Assembly (NCBI GenBank): GCA_029948255.1
Contig: JALIZF010001867.1
Span: 124,001-188,000, forward strand
Direction of reading: 5' to 3'
DNA from: Telmatactis stephensoni
Taxonomy: Eukaryota > Cnidaria > Anthozoa > Actiniaria > Isophelliidae
Length of the DNA: 64,000 nt
Shown here piece after piece: positions 13,101 through 24,654 of this stretch. Numbering within the stretch: position 1 is the stretch's first letter; every line of letters starts with the position of its first letter. A program made the position numbers and the translations under genes. Under the pieces are notes generated by a model, which saw only the letters and a program-made list of their open reading frames with translations, made no database searches and was not told where the DNA came from.

Positions 13101-16100
13101 TTTTGTTTAAACTGTTCACTAAAGCGGACAGACACCTCGACCACCACCAGCGGACAGACACCTCCACCACCTGTCTGGTTTTCAACAATGTGAACTGCCA
13201 ACTGCCCTTTTTGTCTATAAAGTGTCACTTAAGCGGGCAGACACCTCGACCACCACCAGCGGGCTGGCCCTTAGTCCATTGTAGGAATTATGCCATCATC
13301 TATTCCCTCTTTATCGCGGCTATACATATAGGCATTGAGCTTCTAGCTTACCTTTTCACAATCTGAATTTGATGTAATAATAATAATGAAATAATGAAAT
13401 CTTTATTGACCAGATAAGGTACACATCCAGTTGCGCCAGCACACGTACACACACACCAGCACGTTTATAGACGATTTATGTGTGTTATTGTTTTGATAGT
13501 TCACGGGGGACGCTCTCGTTTACATCTTATCGACTTAGCAAGTTGTGAAGGCTACACAGGGTCCAAGAAAGATGGTGGTGCAAGTAGTATGTCGATAGCT
13601 GGACTTGGCAATGTTATTATTGCACTGATTAATGGTGCTAAACATCTACCGCACAAGTAAGTCCTGGTTCTGATTCAACCATGTTCCGAGGTGTGGTTAA
13701 CCGAACGAAATTGTGAGCGTGATGCACACGATCGACCTGTTAAGTTTGCTTTAGTTCACATCAGTGAAGAGGGTTAAAGGACGGGAAGGTCTGTTGACTC
13801 ACTGGCGCGGCGCGGACAGGCCCATGTTCCAGAAAACCCGTTTAGCACTAATCGTGGATTAACTCTTAAGGAAACCATTCATTTTAATCCTGGATTAACG
13901 CTAACCAAGCTTTCTCCTCGTAGTCTAACACCTTTAGTCCATGTAGTTTGGCGAAATGGCCACCCCCAGAAGATATTGCTGGGTTCTATCCATTCCTTTG
14001 GGAATCAAAAGACAAAGAACCGGTAGCCATGTTGGATGACAAACAAGAGACGCTAATGAGAAATCGTTTGTTGAAGTTCATCCAAGATGGCTGCCGTGAC
14101 GTCACATGCAGCCCAAGAATATCTTTTGAATGGTGAATAATCAGTGATCTCTTTCTAATGCCATTGTTTTTTCAGGGGGAGTAAGATAACCCGAATGCTT
14201 CAAGAGTCGATTGGAAATCCTTCATGTCGTACTACCATGCTTGCTCACGTATCACCGTCGCTACCTTTCTACAACGAGACGCTAGCAATAGCTCAGCTGG
14301 CTTCACGGTTACACAGGCTCAGGAAACGTAAAGGAAAGGTGAGTGACGTCACATCAGGCTTGGCGGCCAAGCAATCCCAACATGCAGAGCGATAGACAAT
14401 TTTTGAAGTGTTTCAGGCTTATCTTGTACAGAGTACACAATTTGAGAGGCTAGAGTGGTTTTCATAAACCCGTGAAATACATTTTAGCGTATTTAGTACT
14501 ATTACACTATAATTCTTTTGTTTTCCATTGTTTAAATCTGGCTATTACACTGTAATAAGTAAAATTTGTTTCACGGGTTTATGAAAAGCACTCTAATTAA
14601 TCTTACAATGATATGCCGTATTTACATGCAGTTTGCCTTTGAGGCTGAAAGAACTCCCACTGGTAAAAGTGATTAAACCGATCAGTGATGCACATATTAC
14701 TTATTTGTTCTTAACTTTACAAAAGATCTTGAATTCAGAAATCCTTTTTAAAAGCCATCATCTGAATTTACAGCTAAACAGCGCACAAGGTACATGACAT
14801 ACAATTCTTCAATTTTTTCTATAATATACGGATCAGCTTTCGTTTTTGGATTATTGACAAGATTCTTCTCATAGTATGGATGCCTATTTTGATACAATAA
14901 GAAGAGAATACATGACTGATATCCTATTGTGTTAGAAATGTCGACTAAATCACTTAAAGGAAAACCGCACCTTGACAAACACACGAGGGACAACCAGCGT
15001 GAAAACTGAACTTCCAACTTAAAAAAGTGTAGTTTGGAAACTAGTAAGTAGTTTTGAACTAGTCTAGGTCATTTTGTTGCGAAAGTACAACAGTTTTGAG
15101 GTCTTGTTTGATGCGTTTTGGAATACTGTAAGTACTTTTTGCAATGCAGGTGTTCTCAATTAACTACTTGATATAGAACAAAGGAGATACAATCCTAAAG
15201 ATTAGATTAATGATACATTACTAATTTTACGGCATTAACTCGATAGTCAGTTGATGTCAAGATAAGATTATCAGCCAATTGTCTTATAGTAAGATTCTTA
15301 ACATAGATTTTAAGAAAACGTTTCACTCAGTGTAGACTTTTGAAAGCATGTGATCACTGATATTGTACATTAATTTACGGAGAAGGGTTTCATGCCAATC
15401 AAACCATACGCTATGCAAGAAGAATTTGTTGAATTTTTCAATTATATTTTTCTTCTCGGATTGACACAAGGTAATAATACTACAGTGTTGGTAAAGTTGA
15501 TCGTTAAGCAAATATTTTAAGTACGCGGGCATTTGCTTTCAATTAATGAAGAACGCACAACAACTTGAATCGTTCGCATCATTCAACTTCGCCACCATGC
15601 TGCGTGTTTACTATTTTCTCTTCATGTGGTCGAAGATTTATCTAAGATACTATCAGTAATTTGTTTTCGGTTTTTATTTGCCCTAAGGGACAATACCAGC
15701 TTGTGGACTTGGACTTCAGTACAGCTGCATCCTCGTTCCCTTTTAAAAGAGCCTGGGAACGAGGTTGGTACAGCTGGTCAGGTTTTTACCGCACCCTTTT
15801 CTTCATACTTTCTTTATGATTATAAGAATAATCCAATAGACAACAAATCCATGGTTTTATCTATGGAATTTTCTTATACTTCCTCTTTTGTCATTCTAAC
15901 ATCTTCCATTGAACTCAAAACGATCTTACCTCTGCGTACAAAATATTTCATTTGTCCATTACTAGCAACATTGCATGTCCGTCTTTGCATTCTCTAGCTG
16001 TTTTTGCGGTATCGAAAAGCTAGAAAAACACTCGGCTACCCTCTTAATCTTGCTTTTCTTGTACTCTATATCTCATATCGTGTTTATATCACAGTACACA

Positions 16101-19100
16101 GGCATGCGCATGTGTTTTATAATTCTGAATTTTCCTCTGCTCATTCCTTCCTCGAAGTGGTTCGCTTTCATGGCCCACCGATTAGTTATTTCGTGTTTTT
16201 TTTAATCTTTTATTTCCATCAAAAGCAACAAGACCTGAATACGTGTATTTATTTTACTAGGGTTCAAGTACAAGTTCTTCCGGTGGAGAAAGCTCTTGTG
16301 ACGAATCACGAATACGTAAACCACGCATGCGCACTGCAGAGCCTCGACTTCGTACCACAGCAATCCCAGACAGACTGCGGGAGGACTGTGCCCAAGGAGA
16401 AGGCGATAACTCGGACTACAACTCGAGTACTGGTGAGGAGTCATGTGATACAGTGATCTACGTAGGTCCTGATGGTGAGTTAAGTGATCGAGAACTTACA
16501 GACCACGAGGGCCCTCCTTCGCTCCATCACTATAAACCCAGTCCGCTGTCCAAAAACACTTCACCTTGGGAGGACTGCGAAACGACAAGGTCACTTAAGA
16601 GAAAATTAGAAGCCATTGAGAATCCTGATCAGGAAGACGAGGAAGAACCTGATGGTAAGGTAACACCGACCCTTGAGTTAGAAGAGACAGCTGAAGAACC
16701 AAGTGATATCCAAGCCAAGGAGGACGTTGCGACTACTGACACGAAGGAGGAAGAAGCTCAAGAGGAAACGATAACATTTCCTGTGGAGGTTACTGAGGTG
16801 AAGGAGGAAAGAGAACCCACGCCAGAAACTGTAAACGATACATCTAATACTTCTCAGGGTACAGAAGAAATCGTGGAACCACTGCCACAGCCACCACCAC
16901 CCATAGTCGAACCGCAACAGCAGATTGATACATTTGATGACGATTATTTTGAAGAGTTACAAGAACTTGGATTTCTGGAAGAAACACTCGATAAAAACCT
17001 AGGGCAAGACGAGGACGAGGACTTTGAGTTTCAAGAGAAAGATTTTTTACCAAATTTTACCGAGCAACCAACACTTCATCAAACAGACTTGAGCTTTTTA
17101 CCAAAAAGTCACGAACTAACAGAAAAAGAACTCAAAGAAACAGCGAAATACGCGCTAAGTAAAACTGAAAGTTTACTGGCTGTCGAGCCAGACAATATTG
17201 CGGCTTTGGAAGACTGGAACGAGTCTAGTATTGATGTCGCTGCTATCATGAAATACAAACCCGCTGCGCATGTCATGCAAATCGAGGCGGTTCCTATTGA
17301 AAAACTAAAAGGGAAGAAAAAGAGTCACACTTCGAAATCTAGTAGCTCTGAAGCTTCATCTTCGGATGCTGAAAGTATTGTTCTTCCTGAGAAGCCTTGT
17401 TTTTCATTCATGACATGTGACGCAGTAAATGACGACAATGATATCGTGGTAAGGAAGCCCTCTAGTAAAAGACACTCTGGTAGCTTTATTGTATCTAGTG
17501 TTGCAGGAGATGTTCAGTGTCGGTACGAGGTCACTGCTAAACTCGTTGAAGCTTGTCAACCAGAGGGATACTTCGAGGACCATCCCTGCTTTGTGATGGA
17601 CGACTCGCAGCATAGTCCTGATGAATTCTACTATGATGATACAGAACTCATTTGGGGAGAAAAAGAAGACGACATGGCAACAGTCACTGTTCTTTATTCA
17701 GATGAACGAGGACAAGGCATCGAGAAGAGAATATCAAGAGTTCTCTCAGACGAAGCTTTGTTCCCTGACTTGGACCAAAAGCTTGAGACTGTCAACCCAG
17801 TTAAAGATGTCGAAGAATCCGAGCTGTCATTCAAGGTGATTGATGACTCTAGTGAAAGTGTGGATTCCGACGTAGACCTCCCCCCTCGGTCCCCAGCTAT
17901 GGACACACCCATGAAACTTTTCTACCATCTTGTACCATCTCCTAACTCTTCATCAAATGAGGAATTGGATGAGAGCCAATCTTCAAAATTGAAGAATATG
18001 GCAGCTAAATCGTTATCTCCTATACAAGAATGTCCATCAAGGGAATCTAGTTTGAATCGATCATCAGAAAGTCTGGTACATGAACTCAGGGATCAGAATC
18101 ATAATATAGTTGAAACGGACGATAAAAACAGCATAAAATTAGAAGCAATTGAAAGAGACGTGAATTCGCCTCCTTCTAAATATTTTAGGACAGTAGAACA
18201 CGAAGAAATGAGAGAAACCGTTGGTGACAAAGAGCACAAGAAGGCGTCACCACCAAAACACGAAATCCACTCACTTCTACAAAGATTTGTAGCCGAACAG
18301 CTGATGGAAGGAATGGAAGGAGAAATTAAAATTTCTCGTCCTCAACCACGCCCAGCCTCTCAACCCGCTGAACGTGTTACTCCAACTCGTGGCAACAGGC
18401 GATGTCGGGTTATTTCTCCTAACGACAGTGCAAGTCAAGATATACTTTTGCCACCTCTCAAGCCTCATCGTCGTTCCATGTTGGACAAAGCGCGCGTTGT
18501 TCGATCACCAAAACTTGGTGTCCAACGAGAAAGAGACTATGGCAGTGATGTGGTTAGTTACAGGAGAGAATACCATGATGACTCCAGTGAGAGTTCGCTC
18601 ACAACCAGGACTGAACCATGGTATCCAATCAAACCACGCCCATTATTCCCCACCCCACCCCAGAGACCAAATATCCCTGCAAATGTAACTTTCCTGGGCT
18701 GTGAAACACCGTCACCTGTTAGCAACACCAAAGTCGTTCCTATTGACAACGACATAGAAGAGGCGACAGAAGATGATACATTTGAAGAAAAACGAACTTC
18801 TAAAATGAAACAAGAAAGGTATCAAGAATTTGGCTACCAAAGCGAACCAGAAGTGCGCAGAAACAGGACTTCGAATGGAAAACACAGGAACTCCAAACGA
18901 GAAGAACGCGGCTACGTGAGCGAAAGTGAATGCAAAGTTAAGAGTAAAGAAAATAATCCAGACAACTTTGTTCGCCTAACGTACTGTGGTTCAGAAGTAT
19001 CAGGGAGCGAAGCTGAAGTAAGACAACCTCGTCTACATCGTAGTGAACCTCATGTTGGGCGCTACGGTAACCTTAAACGACCTGCTATCAGCAACGAAAG

Positions 19101-21493
19101 GATCAACCCAAAAACTCCGTACGCACCACAGTGCGATTTTAAAGTTCGCAACCAACATCGTAGTTCTTTACCTAAAGTCATCTACAGACTGTCAGGAGAG
19201 TTTACAGCAGTTGTAACCACAGCACAGGGACCAAGCAACACACAATGTTCTAAAGGTGTGGCTAGAACACGAGGCAGTAATTGTATGTCATTGTCTGTAG
19301 ATACCATCCACTCGTCACCAAACCGTAAACTTGGTTCAACCAGCACGGTCAACAGCAGTGGAATGGCACTAGGGGAGAGTACAAGTACTGTCTGGGTACT
19401 AAGTGAGCCTGCGATGTCCAGTGAAGAGATGACTGCGGATGAACGCTCGGTGCCAGGCACTCCCGTCAGTGCACCTCGGGGAAGAAGACTGAGTAGATTA
19501 CGCTTGTTTAGGTAAGTCAACTTCAAGAAAGTCATTCTCAAATAACGAAATCAAAACAACTATTCCACTCCCAAGGTACTTAGTTTAGCTGTCGGGTGAG
19601 TACTGTAGTAACCACAGCCATGATATCAGGCTCTACTTGCATTTACTACCGTATCATGAGCCCGACGAGTATCATTCCTTGGGGGGATGGGGAAAGGCAG
19701 GTGAAGGAGAAAGAGGGGTACAAGAGGGCTTCCCCTCCCCTTTCCCCTTTCTTTGTTTACTTTGTTCCTGATGTTAACGCCACGGTTAATTGATTTAGAT
19801 AATCAATAGTTTCGAAACCACGACAGTCAGTAACGTCTGGGTCCCGTACCTTTATAACTGTGAAATCATTCCACGTGTAATGAAGTAACGTTTTTTCTCT
19901 AGTCGCGACGGTGGAAGTGGCTACAGCAGTGGTCATGCTAGTGACAGCAGTGTCAATGATAGTCCAGGACCTCGTCAGAGCAGGGTCAAAGGTTTTCGTA
20001 GATCGAAATCAGGTACGCTTCGTAGACATTCCTTTCATTCCAATATTGTGTCACTTCTCGACTTTTTGTTCACAAATATGATTTGACTGTTACAGCCTCA
20101 ACACGATCCGATGCGGCTAGCAGTAGTGGTTACGAGAGCATGCGCAATGACACGAGTCATGCTTCTAGTGACAGCTGCAGTGACAAAGATACCGGTAAAA
20201 AGAAGAAAAAGACTGGTAAGCAGTTGATATTTTCAGAATGAAATCACAATACGAGTATCGATGTGTAAAGAAACCAAACTCGGAATTATAAAGGAGCACT
20301 CAGCGTCTTGTTAACTCCAGTTTTGTCGACACAAAATTGGAATGGCTCCAAAACTTGTTATTGCTGGCTTTCAATTGACGTCACGGCGGCCATCTTGGTT
20401 GAACTTCAACAAAAGATTGCTCATTAGTGTCTCTTGTTCGTTCAACCAACATGGCTGCCACTCTTTCATATTTTGAAAAGAGGGAATTATTGAAAACCAG
20501 CAATAGTGATACCTTTCATTAGTTTCACATTTGGAAGTGATATCCCTTATTCGCTTGCCTCTCCAATTGCAATCCTTACTGTTGCAGTGCGCTTTTATTT
20601 GAAGTAAACGTACATACTATACTTTGTATACTTTCCATTTTTAAAGTGTATTTCAAGCACAGTGTCTTATTTTCCAAAAGCAATCCAGTAGGGATAACAG
20701 TATAGTTTAATGGAAACTGTATTTTGTCTTAACAGGTCTACGTAAACGTAGTAGTTCGGCCCCGCCCTCCAATCGGCGTCGCTCTCGTTCACCGCGTCGT
20801 TGGTTTAGTCGAAAGTCACTTGATGATCACGTGGAAATCAAAGTTTATCACGTGGATGACATTGATAAGCTACAAAAGTTTATGCGCGCAGAGGTAACAA
20901 CCCTATAACAATTTCTTTGAAAAAAACATTTCTTGTGTTCTTCTATACTAAAGAGATATGGGTGTGTAACGGTCGACCCAACTCAGAAGCATGGGGCGTC
21001 GACTCCGTTTGCATAAGTGGTCAGATATTGCTATCCGTTGAATGAATCCTTAAGAAAACGCCCAATTAGCCGATCCTATTTCTATTAGAAATTTCGTTAA
21101 GGTCTTTGAGTAAGTGTTTTAGCTTGCCCTCATCTTGCTGTTTGTTTCCCAAAAGGCAAACGAAGAAAGTTACGTGAGGCTCCATGGGCTGAAAGAACAA
21201 CAATCAGTTTTAAAAGCAGAACTACGACGATCTAGACAGAGGTTGATTGACAACGAACAAAGATGGAGTTACGGGCGTAAGTGTTTAGGTTGATTTCCAC
21301 AAATCAAACCAACGATTCTTACAATCTGTTGTTTAATTTTCAGTACGAGCTGAAACCATGTTTCCTAGTGACTGACCCTAGACTTGCGCAAGCCTTACAA
21401 ATGGAAAACGCAATGCTGGAGAAAAGAATCGATACTTGTAAATCTCACTTGATGATGGTGACCTCGTTCGACGTTCTTGTTACAGAGGTTTAA
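1120..21493 (+). CDS. KIF26: Atypical kinesin KIF26 (VAB-8 family), spliced, with three frame breaks
   Basis: KIF26/VAB-8 proteins are kinesin-like factors thought not to walk on microtubules; they act in axon and cell migration and signalling. Exons read: 1120-1314, 4234-4563, about 10679-10895, 11111-11403, 11728-11833, 11917-12009, 12082-12155, 12461-12566, 12753-12842, 13500-13656, 14176-14338, 16261-19511, 19903-20012, 20096-20215, 20736-20893, 21156-21276, 21344-21493. Phases agree from 11111 to 21276 once the breaks are allowed for. Seen: N-terminal CEKC and CQVC pairs, [12 protein letters not shown], motor start [11 protein letters not shown]-loop [21 protein letters not shown], a DLASCE switch II lacking the usual glycine, then [15 protein letters not shown], and a C-terminal MMVTSFDV. 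Length is about 1,900 aa, in the KIF26 range. Breaks lie at about 11320, 11951 and 21373. The phase between the second and third exons also does not match, so a small exon may be missing. The start is the first ATG after an acceptor-like AG. Confidence 0.92.
1315..4233 (+). other. KIF26 intron 1
   Basis: Donor GCG|GTGAGT at 1315 and acceptor TTTTATCAG ending at 4233 join in phase 0. The intron holds a direct duplication of about 88 bp near 2847-3001 and a T-run at 4130-4147. No other coding signal is seen. Confidence 0.7.
2847..3001. repeat. Direct tandem duplication, unit about 88 bp
   Basis: The block beginning TTTTCCAGAGTTTTATCTTA at about 2847 recurs at about 2935 and stays nearly identical down to the CTTTGACACAACAAAG that ends each copy. 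Two copies only, inside KIF26 intron 1. Confidence 0.8.
5040..5225. repeat. (AAGAT)n microsatellite
   Basis: An AAAAG-rich lead-in is followed by more than twenty uninterrupted AAGAT pentamers (about 5082-5200) and an AAAAG-rich tail. The apparent open frame on the opposite strand is only the translated repeat. Confidence 0.95.
5817..5900. mobile_element. MITE-like foldback, CCAACATGGC family, copy 1
   Basis: Arms GACGTCATGGCAGCCATCTT and a diverged complement ending in ATCCAATATGGCTACC flank a short spacer containing AACAAAAGATTTCTCATT. The same element is recognisable near 13990-14135, 20378-20480, 21810-21905 and 48436-48562. No coding capacity. Confidence 0.7.
6330..6545. repeat. Degenerate array of GTTGATTGGTC motifs
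   Basis: About six copies of TTGATTGGTC or close variants (inverted CCAAT core) occur at irregular 30-60 bp spacing, interspersed with TGTTATGATTGATAGCTGTT-like sequence. This may be a decayed minisatellite or a CCAAT-box cluster inside the KIF26 intron. Confidence 0.55.
9990..10100. mobile_element. Short palindromic element, TTGTTCGAAAGAC family, copy 1
   Basis: GGTTGTTCGAAAGACGATTA at the left is complemented by TAATCACCCACTCTTCGAACAATC at the right, around a core GGATTAAATCTAAAGAAAACC. The core recurs at 13838-13910 and 42575-42682. Confidence 0.7.
10345..10637. mobile_element. Foldback MITE ending at the border of KIF26 exon 3
   Basis: The left terminus AAGCCGGCGATACACGCTGC is the inverted complement of the right terminus GCGTGTATCGCCGGCTT. 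Inner parts (TCGCGCTTGCAATGCAATTT and its complement) also pair, giving arms of about 60 bp. No open frame of note. The right end lies about 40 bp before the conserved AAQKLNL exon. Confidence 0.85.
13010..13265. repeat. Tandem repeat with AGCGGACAGACACCTC unit
   Basis: Segments containing GCGGACAGACACCTCGACCA, CTGTCTGGTTTTC and GAACTGCC recur about three times inside a KIF26 intron. The unit is imperfect, roughly 40-120 bp depending on how it is cut. Confidence 0.75.
13838..13910. mobile_element. TTGTTCGAAAGAC-family element, copy 2 (core only)
   Basis: The segment GGATTAACTCTTAAGGAAACC...TTTTAATCCTGGATTAACGC matches the core of the elements at 9990-10100 and 42575-42682. The terminal TTGTTCGAA ends are not clear here. 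Confidence 0.5.
13990..14135. mobile_element. CCAACATGGC-family foldback, copy 2
   Basis: ACCGGTAGCCATGTTGGATG and CATCCAAGATGGCTGCCGTG are imperfect inverted repeats. The element is the reverse complement of the copy at 5817-5900. It sits just upstream of the exon starting at 14176. Confidence 0.7.
14445..14595. mobile_element. MITE with TAGAGTG / CACGGGTTTATG ends
   Basis: The left end (TAGAGTGGTTTTCATAAACC plus CGTGAAA) and right end (TTTCACGGGTTTATGAAAAG, CACTCTA) are inverted complements. The interior holds TTTGTTTTCCATTGTTTAAA, also seen in the elements at 54179-54522, so the two loci appear to share a family. Confidence 0.75.
16261..19511 (+). CDS. KIF26: Large KIF26 C-terminal exon
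   Basis: A single 3,251-nt exon follows the TTTTACTAG acceptor and ends in TTTAG|GTAAGT. It begins [20 protein letters not shown], continues through [20 protein letters not shown], which I recognise from KIF26 proteins, and then becomes acidic and Ser-rich. It is fully open for over 1,080 codons with no frame break, in contrast to the motor exons. The region is probably largely disordered and regulatory. Confidence 0.92.
20378..20480. mobile_element. CCAACATGGC-family foldback, copy 3
   Basis: Left arm GACGTCACGGCGGCCATCTT, right arm CAACCAACATGGCTGCC, with the spacer motif CTTCAACAAAAGATTGCTCATT matching copy 1 at 5817. It lies in a KIF26 intron. Confidence 0.75.
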
Positions 21494-21625
21494 GAAATAC
21501 AAGATATGGACATAAAACCTACTTAGGGACGGACAATTCTATCATTTCAAGATGACTGGCTCCATTCATGCTACACGTAAAACAGCATCCTACAAGTCAA
21601 CCCAGCTGATCGTCTTTGCTACAAA

Positions 21626-21905
21626 ATGAGGCATCACGTGATGGCAGCCATGACAGGAGGGACAACAATAGAGTCTTTTCCCCCTTGGAAACTGAACTCT
21701 TTCTCATGTAAACCAGATTAGTCCAGAGTCTGTTGTTCCTGCCTCCTGTCATGGCTGCCGTCACGTGAATAGCCTCTATTCTTGGTTTGCACTGAACCAT
21801 TCCCAAGACAGTGAATTCATCAAAAGACATGGCAGCCATGTTGGTGGTTATTAATTTTCTTTTGTCAAGACCACCAACATGGCAACCTGTCTCTGCATTC
21901 TCTGG
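21626..21905. mobile_element. Two adjacent foldbacks in the KIF26 3' flank
   Basis: First, ATCACGTGATGGCAGCCATG near 21630 pairs with CATGGCTGCCGTCACGTGAA near 21770. Second, ACATGGCAGCCATGTTGGTG near 21828 pairs with CACCAACATGGCAACCTGTC near 21870. Both contain the CCAACATGGC / ATGGCAGCCAT motif of the dispersed family and probably belong to the 3' UTR or just beyond it. Confidence 0.7.
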
Positions 21906-22281
21906 GGATTGCTTGCAAACCAAGAATTTACAACTTATGACTCAACTATGACGTTTAATGACGTATATAATGACGTATGTAGACATGTTCCAATTTATAG
22001 TGACACGTGACTAAACGTGCCAAAAATTTACGCTAGTCACGTGACTAGTCTTTTTAAGAACAACTGTGTTTTCATCTGTTCCAAATTGTATACAAAGGTT
22101 TTTAAAAATGAACTTTTTAAAATATCATATTTTTGGGTCAAATGAAATGCAATTTGTAAATTAAAATTTATTTATTTTCATACAAAAATGAATTAAGACA
22201 GACATCTTAGGTTATATTCGTCTTGAATTTGCGTCTCTGATAGATGACGCGGTTTTTTATTCATCAAAATTTATTGAAACA

Positions 22282-22287
22282 AATAAA
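22282..22287 (+). terminator. Candidate KIF26 poly(A) signal AATAAA
   Basis: An AATAAA hexamer on the sense strand about 790 nt after the KIF26 stop. A second AATAAA at 22542-22547 is an equally good candidate. Chosen on motif alone. Confidence 0.3.
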
Positions 22288-23064
22288 AACATTATTTCCA
22301 ACAGTTGACTTGTGTTATTTATCCAAGGGCCGGGAAACCCCAAAAGGGTTGCAACAAGTGTATGTATGTGACATGTATGTGCCTAAAAAATTATTGCGTC
22401 TATTTCAAATGTCGTTCTGCGACATTGGGTACCGAAATACGTACCATTTGAAAAAAAAAAAACAACAACAATGGCGAAAAACAAACATCTCCTACAGAGC
22501 TCCTAGCGACAGGCCTACAAACTACCAACACCAAGCCGGGCAATAAAACAATTTCTGGCGACTTTTGTTCCTGGTGATTATTCCTAGTGAGTTCTGGAGT
22601 TCTCTTTCTGCATCCGGTTCTCTCTCTTTCCGTTACCACCAAGCACCCACACATTTCTGGTGCTACTAATAATGATCGCGTTAATGGAATGTACAAATAT
22701 TTATTATTCTCACTCTAAACCTACTTTTTACAATAAAAATATAAAAATAGACATAAAACTGATTGACATCTATGATGCTTTTGATGTACTAGCACAAGGA
22801 AATACACGTTTTTGCTATAAAAACAGTTGTTTTTCAATATACTATAACTTCATTAAACTAGTCTCATGATTCTAAGTGTAGATTATACAGAATTCAATAT
22901 TTAATAAATAGGAAGAAGTGAAGATTCTACTAGAGCGCAAGCATTAAACCAATAAAACTCAGTAACTAAATAATACAAAATTGTTTTTCGTTGTTTAATT
23001 AGTATTTTACCACTTTTTAGTTAGTACTGTTTCGTACTTTTAGTGCTTGCTCTCTAATAATTTC

Positions 23065-23255
23065 AAAGCTCCATCCACACTAGTTTGGATAAATTTGAAA
23101 ACCCATCATTTCTGCCACGATTAGTCCTAACGTCCACACTAGAACGGCATTTTTCTTTTGACTAAGAATACGATGATTCAGTGTAGACAGCGAAAACAGA
23201 GGGGAAAAGGTGTGTTTTCACATTTATCTGCACTAGTGTGGATATACCCTAAGTG
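23065..23255. mobile_element. MITE-like foldback with CCACACTAG ends
   Basis: CATCCACACTAGTTTGGATA at the left and CTGCACTAGTGTGGATATAC at the right are inverted. Inner CGTCCACACTAG and GTGTAGACAG also fit. The theme resembles the element at 45150-45500. Confidence 0.65.
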
Positions 23256-24039
23256 TATTGTATGACTACTGATATTCACATTCTTTGAAAATGTCAATAC
23301 ATTTGAACTCATATGTAAGTCAAGTAACTCTAATCAGCAGTTAGCACTTAGTTCCTAGTGTAAACTAGGCTTAAGGTAGTTTTGCATGTTATTGATTTTT
23401 ACTAATTATTAGTAATTACATTATGATAATGATTCAATATATATATCGCTAATTTTTTCTATCACCAAATGATAAAAAACAGACAGTGTATAAGGGCAAA
23501 GCTTCAGTACACAATCACAACCCAAGCAGCTCTGATCTCTCAAGATCGTTAAATCTCCACTAGAAATTAGATCTGAGTACATATTTCAGTGTAAGACTTT
23601 GATGTACATATTTCAGTGCGATGAGCTCATCCAAGGTTTTCACAGCTATTTTAGTTCCGATCAAACACTGAACTGTACATGTGCCTTACCAAATAAAACC
23701 AAACAGCATTGATTAATGATCTTATGAAGTTCAACGTCTGACATGGGTCTAATCTTCACACTTGCAGCACAAGCATAACCGATACGCCCAGACTCCAAAT
23801 TGAGTGTCGGAGATAGGACAAACTTTTGAATGTTTGAAAAAAATATTCAAGTGTAGAGGTAGTGAGTGTGAGATGAAAGACGGCCCAATGGAATATTAGC
23901 GAAAGCTAAATTGGCTTCCGTCTATAAATAAAGACTGTTGTTGCTGTTGTTGTTAATGTGAAGTAATCTGCAGCGTCTCTGTATACTGTGTATGTTTTTA
24001 AAGGTGAACCAGGCTCTAACTTGCAATAGTAAGCACTAC

Positions 24040-24530
24040 GTGCAGACCAAGACACCATAATATTTAGTCCAGACCCAGGCCTAACCCGCTCCGCTTCGGT
24101 AAAACAGAATCCAGAAGAACTTGCATGCGCATGCGTTACATTATGAAACTTTACGGTGTCTGATTGGTTCATGTAACACATGCGCATGCAAATTCTTCTG
24201 GACTCTGTTTTACCGAAGTGGAGCGGGGTAGGCCTGGGTCTGGACTACATAATACTAAGAGAGCGAAACTGGCATCAGTGATGTCTGCGCGATTTAAGGT
24301 TATTTTTAGTAACAGGATGTTGACGCCATCGCGCGCGCAAACAATGAAATTTGATTGCCGGAGAAGAAACGGTTCGTATCTATACGCGCGTAAAAATAAA
24401 ATTCTATTGCTTGAGCGCCGGTATGGTGTCCACTTCCCGTTACTAAAAATAACCATAAGCGCCACGAACATCGCCCAGACATCAATCCGTGAGTTTCGCT
24501 CTCTTAGTATTATGGTCTCTTGGTACAGAC
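24040..24530. mobile_element. Nested foldback elements
   Basis: Arms of about 85 bp, including GTCCAGACCCAGGCCTAACC and its complement GGTAGGCCTGGGTCTGGAC, flank TGCATGCGCATGCG repeats. Immediately right, a second inverted repeat runs from AATACTAAGAGAGCGAAACT (about 24251) to GTTTCGCTCTCTTAGTATT (about 24510). Outer motifs ACCAAGACACCATAATA and TATTATGGTCTCTTGGT bracket both, suggesting insertion of one element in another. Confidence 0.8.
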
Positions 24531-24654
24531 TTTATACTACATGTATCTCGTATCTACTTCTACACTAATTCAGATAACTTTGAATATGCATCTAATTTTT
24601 TTCTGTTTTCTCACTTTAGACACAAATGCGTTCGGATTACCGTAGATTTAGCGT

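Larger units (their letters stand above)
11111..14338 (+). other. KIF26: Motor-domain exon block of KIF26
   Basis: Eight consecutive exons encode one kinesin-like motor domain. Donor and acceptor phases agree across all of them. Two single extra bases (about 11320 and 11951) break the literal frame. The introns are 70-850 bp, except for the next one of 1.9 kb. The intron before the last exon of the block carries a foldback (13990-14135). Confidence 0.9.

Noticed and set aside
1120..21493. KIF26 as an old pseudogene
   Set aside because: Splice sites and phases are intact, and over 1,080 codons are open without a break. Only three small insertions were found.
24164..24568. Plus-strand 134-codon frame and its minus-strand partner
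   Set aside because: Both fall in the nested foldback elements and reflect their inverted symmetry.
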